Translations under genes and position numbers: made by a program
In this document: piece after piece, positions 4,798 through 5,657 of the stretch
Layout: the number at the start of each line of letters is the position of its first letter
Position numbering within the stretch: the stretch's first letter is position 1
The notes under the pieces: generated by a model
The model's input: only the letters and a program-made list of their open reading frames with translations
Database searches by the model: none
What the model was told of the DNA's origin: nothing
Assembly (NCBI GenBank): GCA_018817035.1
Contig: JAHIUV010000047.1
Coordinates: 1-5,657, forward strand
Direction of reading: 5' to 3'
Length of the DNA: 5,657 bases
Source: Candidatus Omnitrophota bacterium
Lineage (GTDB): Bacteria > Omnitrophota > Gorgyraeia > Gorgyraeales > Gorgyraeaceae

Positions 4798-5657
4798 ATG
4801 GCTAAACGAGTTAAAGTAGGGATTGATCTTGGTGGGACGCGTATAAAGATGGCTCTTGTGGATGCCGGCGGAAAGATACTCTGTGGGCATGAAACAGATA
4901 CACCGTCCAGCGCCAAGAGTTCCTGCCTTATTAACTGTTTAGTAGACAATATAGCTTATATATTGGATATGTTCCCCATAAAAAAATCGCAGCTGGCAGG
5001 AGTGGGTATAGGAGTTCCCGGGCCGGTGGATTCTAAAAAAGGAATCGTCCGCTATTTTCCTAATATAAAAGGATGGGATAATGTCCCACTTAAATCCATA
5101 CTACAACGCAGGTTAGGGTTAAAAGTGACATTGGATAATGATGTAAACGCCATGACGCTTGCTGAATACAGGTTTGGCGCCGGAAGAGGCGCGGCAAACA
5201 TTGTTTGTATTACTCTTGGGACAGGCGTAGGCGGCGGAGTTATTATTGACGGAAAATTATACAGGGGCAGCACAATGTGCGCCGGCGAAATCGGGCATAT
5301 ACCGATAAACGAAAAAGGCCCGAAGTGTAACTGCGGAGGCATAGCCTGTTTAGAAAGATACGTAGGCAACAGATATATACTTGAAAGAGCCGGGAAGATA
5401 TTCGGCAAGGGCATAACGCTCGAACATTTAAGCGCTCTTGCGAAAAAAGGCAATAAAAAAGCTGTGGTAATATGGCAGGATGTGGGTAAAAAGATAGGGG
5501 TGGCCCTGACAGGAGTCGTAAACGTGCTGGATCCCGACAGGATCATTGTGGGCGGAGGCGTAAGTAATGCCGGCGAATTTATATTAGGCCCCATGAGAAA
5601 AGAGATAAAACTTCGCGCAATGAAGGATCAGGCCGCGCATGTAAAGGTCATACGCGC
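4798..5657 (+). CDS. ROK-family sugar kinase (glucokinase-like), 3' end beyond the window
   Basis: The first 286 codons of a protein that typically has 300-330 residues, so most of it is present. ROK kinases phosphorylate glucose or related sugars with ATP in the cytoplasm; the family also contains repressors, but here the N-terminus starts directly with the kinase fold and has no helix-turn-helix. Visible motifs: phosphate-binding DLGGT (10-14), LDNDVNA (112-118) with the presumed catalytic base Asp115, phosphate loop LGTGVGGG (140-147), GEIGH (163-167), and the zinc site made of His167 with Cys177, Cys179 and Cys184 in CNCGGIACLE (usual form CxCGxxGCLE, with Ala for Gly at 183). A C-terminal nucleotide-binding segment DPDRIIVGGGV (245-255) follows. 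ATG 4798 gives the normal short N-terminus; no ribosome binding site is seen. Glucokinase is the most likely role, but fructokinase, N-acetylmannosamine kinase or another sugar kinase cannot be excluded. Confidence 0.9.
   Translation, partial: MAKRVKVGIDLGGTRIKMALVDAGGKILCGHETDTPSSAKSSCLINCLVDNIAYILDMFPIKKSQLAGVGIGVPGPVDSKKGIVRYFPNIKGWDNVPLKSILQRRLGLKVTLDNDVNAMTLAEYRFGAGRGAANIVCITLGTGVGGGVIIDGKLYRGSTMCAGEIGHIPINEKGPKCNCGGIACLERYVGNRYILERAGKIFGKGITLEHLSALAKKGNKKAVVIWQDVGKKIGVALTGVVNVLDPDRIIVGGGVSNAGEFILGPMRKEIKLRAMKDQAAHVKVIR

Noticed and set aside
5052..5594. Minus-strand open frame of 180 codons opposite the ROK kinase
   Set aside because: It is antisense to conserved ROK motifs (LGTGVGGG, the zinc site), and its proline-rich translation reflects reading glycine codons backwards.

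Overview
The window is a bacterial chromosomal segment of about 5.7 kb. All recognisable genes lie on the + strand, and the spaces between them are unusually rich in repeats. Bacterial origin is clear from the end of accD, a MalK/UgpC-type ABC ATPase, two membrane-anchored GGDEF proteins and a ROK-family kinase. Base composition is moderate, with heavy use of ATA (Ile) and AGG/AGA (Arg) codons. Shine-Dalgarno signals are often weak, and TCGAG-rich palindromes fill the intergenic spaces. These traits remind me of uncultivated Omnitrophota-like (former OP3) genomes, but that placement is a low-confidence impression and not a demonstrated fact.

Layout: (1) 1-134, the last 43 codons of accD. (2) 135-389, a gene-free stretch holding a large imperfect inverted repeat (166-319). 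(3) 390-1493, a complete sugar-type ABC transporter ATPase. Only 13 bp later comes (4) 1507-2901, a membrane-GAF-GGDEF diguanylate cyclase. (5) 2920-3112, a 193-bp non-coding mobile element with terminal inverted repeats and a near-perfect 8-bp target duplication. (6) 3148-4431, a second membrane-GAF-GGDEF protein with a good ribosome binding site. (7) 4453-4527, a strong hairpin repeat. (8) 4551-4741, a second copy of the mobile element in the same orientation, with a perfect 8-bp target duplication. (9) 4798 to the end of the window, the first 286 codons of a ROK-family sugar kinase, possibly transcribed from a promoter just downstream of the second element.

Function: the ATPase and ROK kinase point to carbohydrate uptake and phosphorylation. 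The two cyclases would add c-di-GMP signalling driven by membrane and GAF inputs. The first cyclase is probably co-transcribed with the ATPase. The second is isolated between two copies of the mobile element. The cyclases share an architecture but differ at the allosteric I-site: the second keeps RxxD, while the first lacks it and is one residue shorter there, so they may differ in product feedback.

The most notable finding is the pair of MITE-like elements. Their ends begin with GTAA and they have 8-bp duplications, which matches what I recall of IS66-family insertion sequences. Their core is built from a REP-like module that also occurs, in other arrangements, in the other intergenic spaces.
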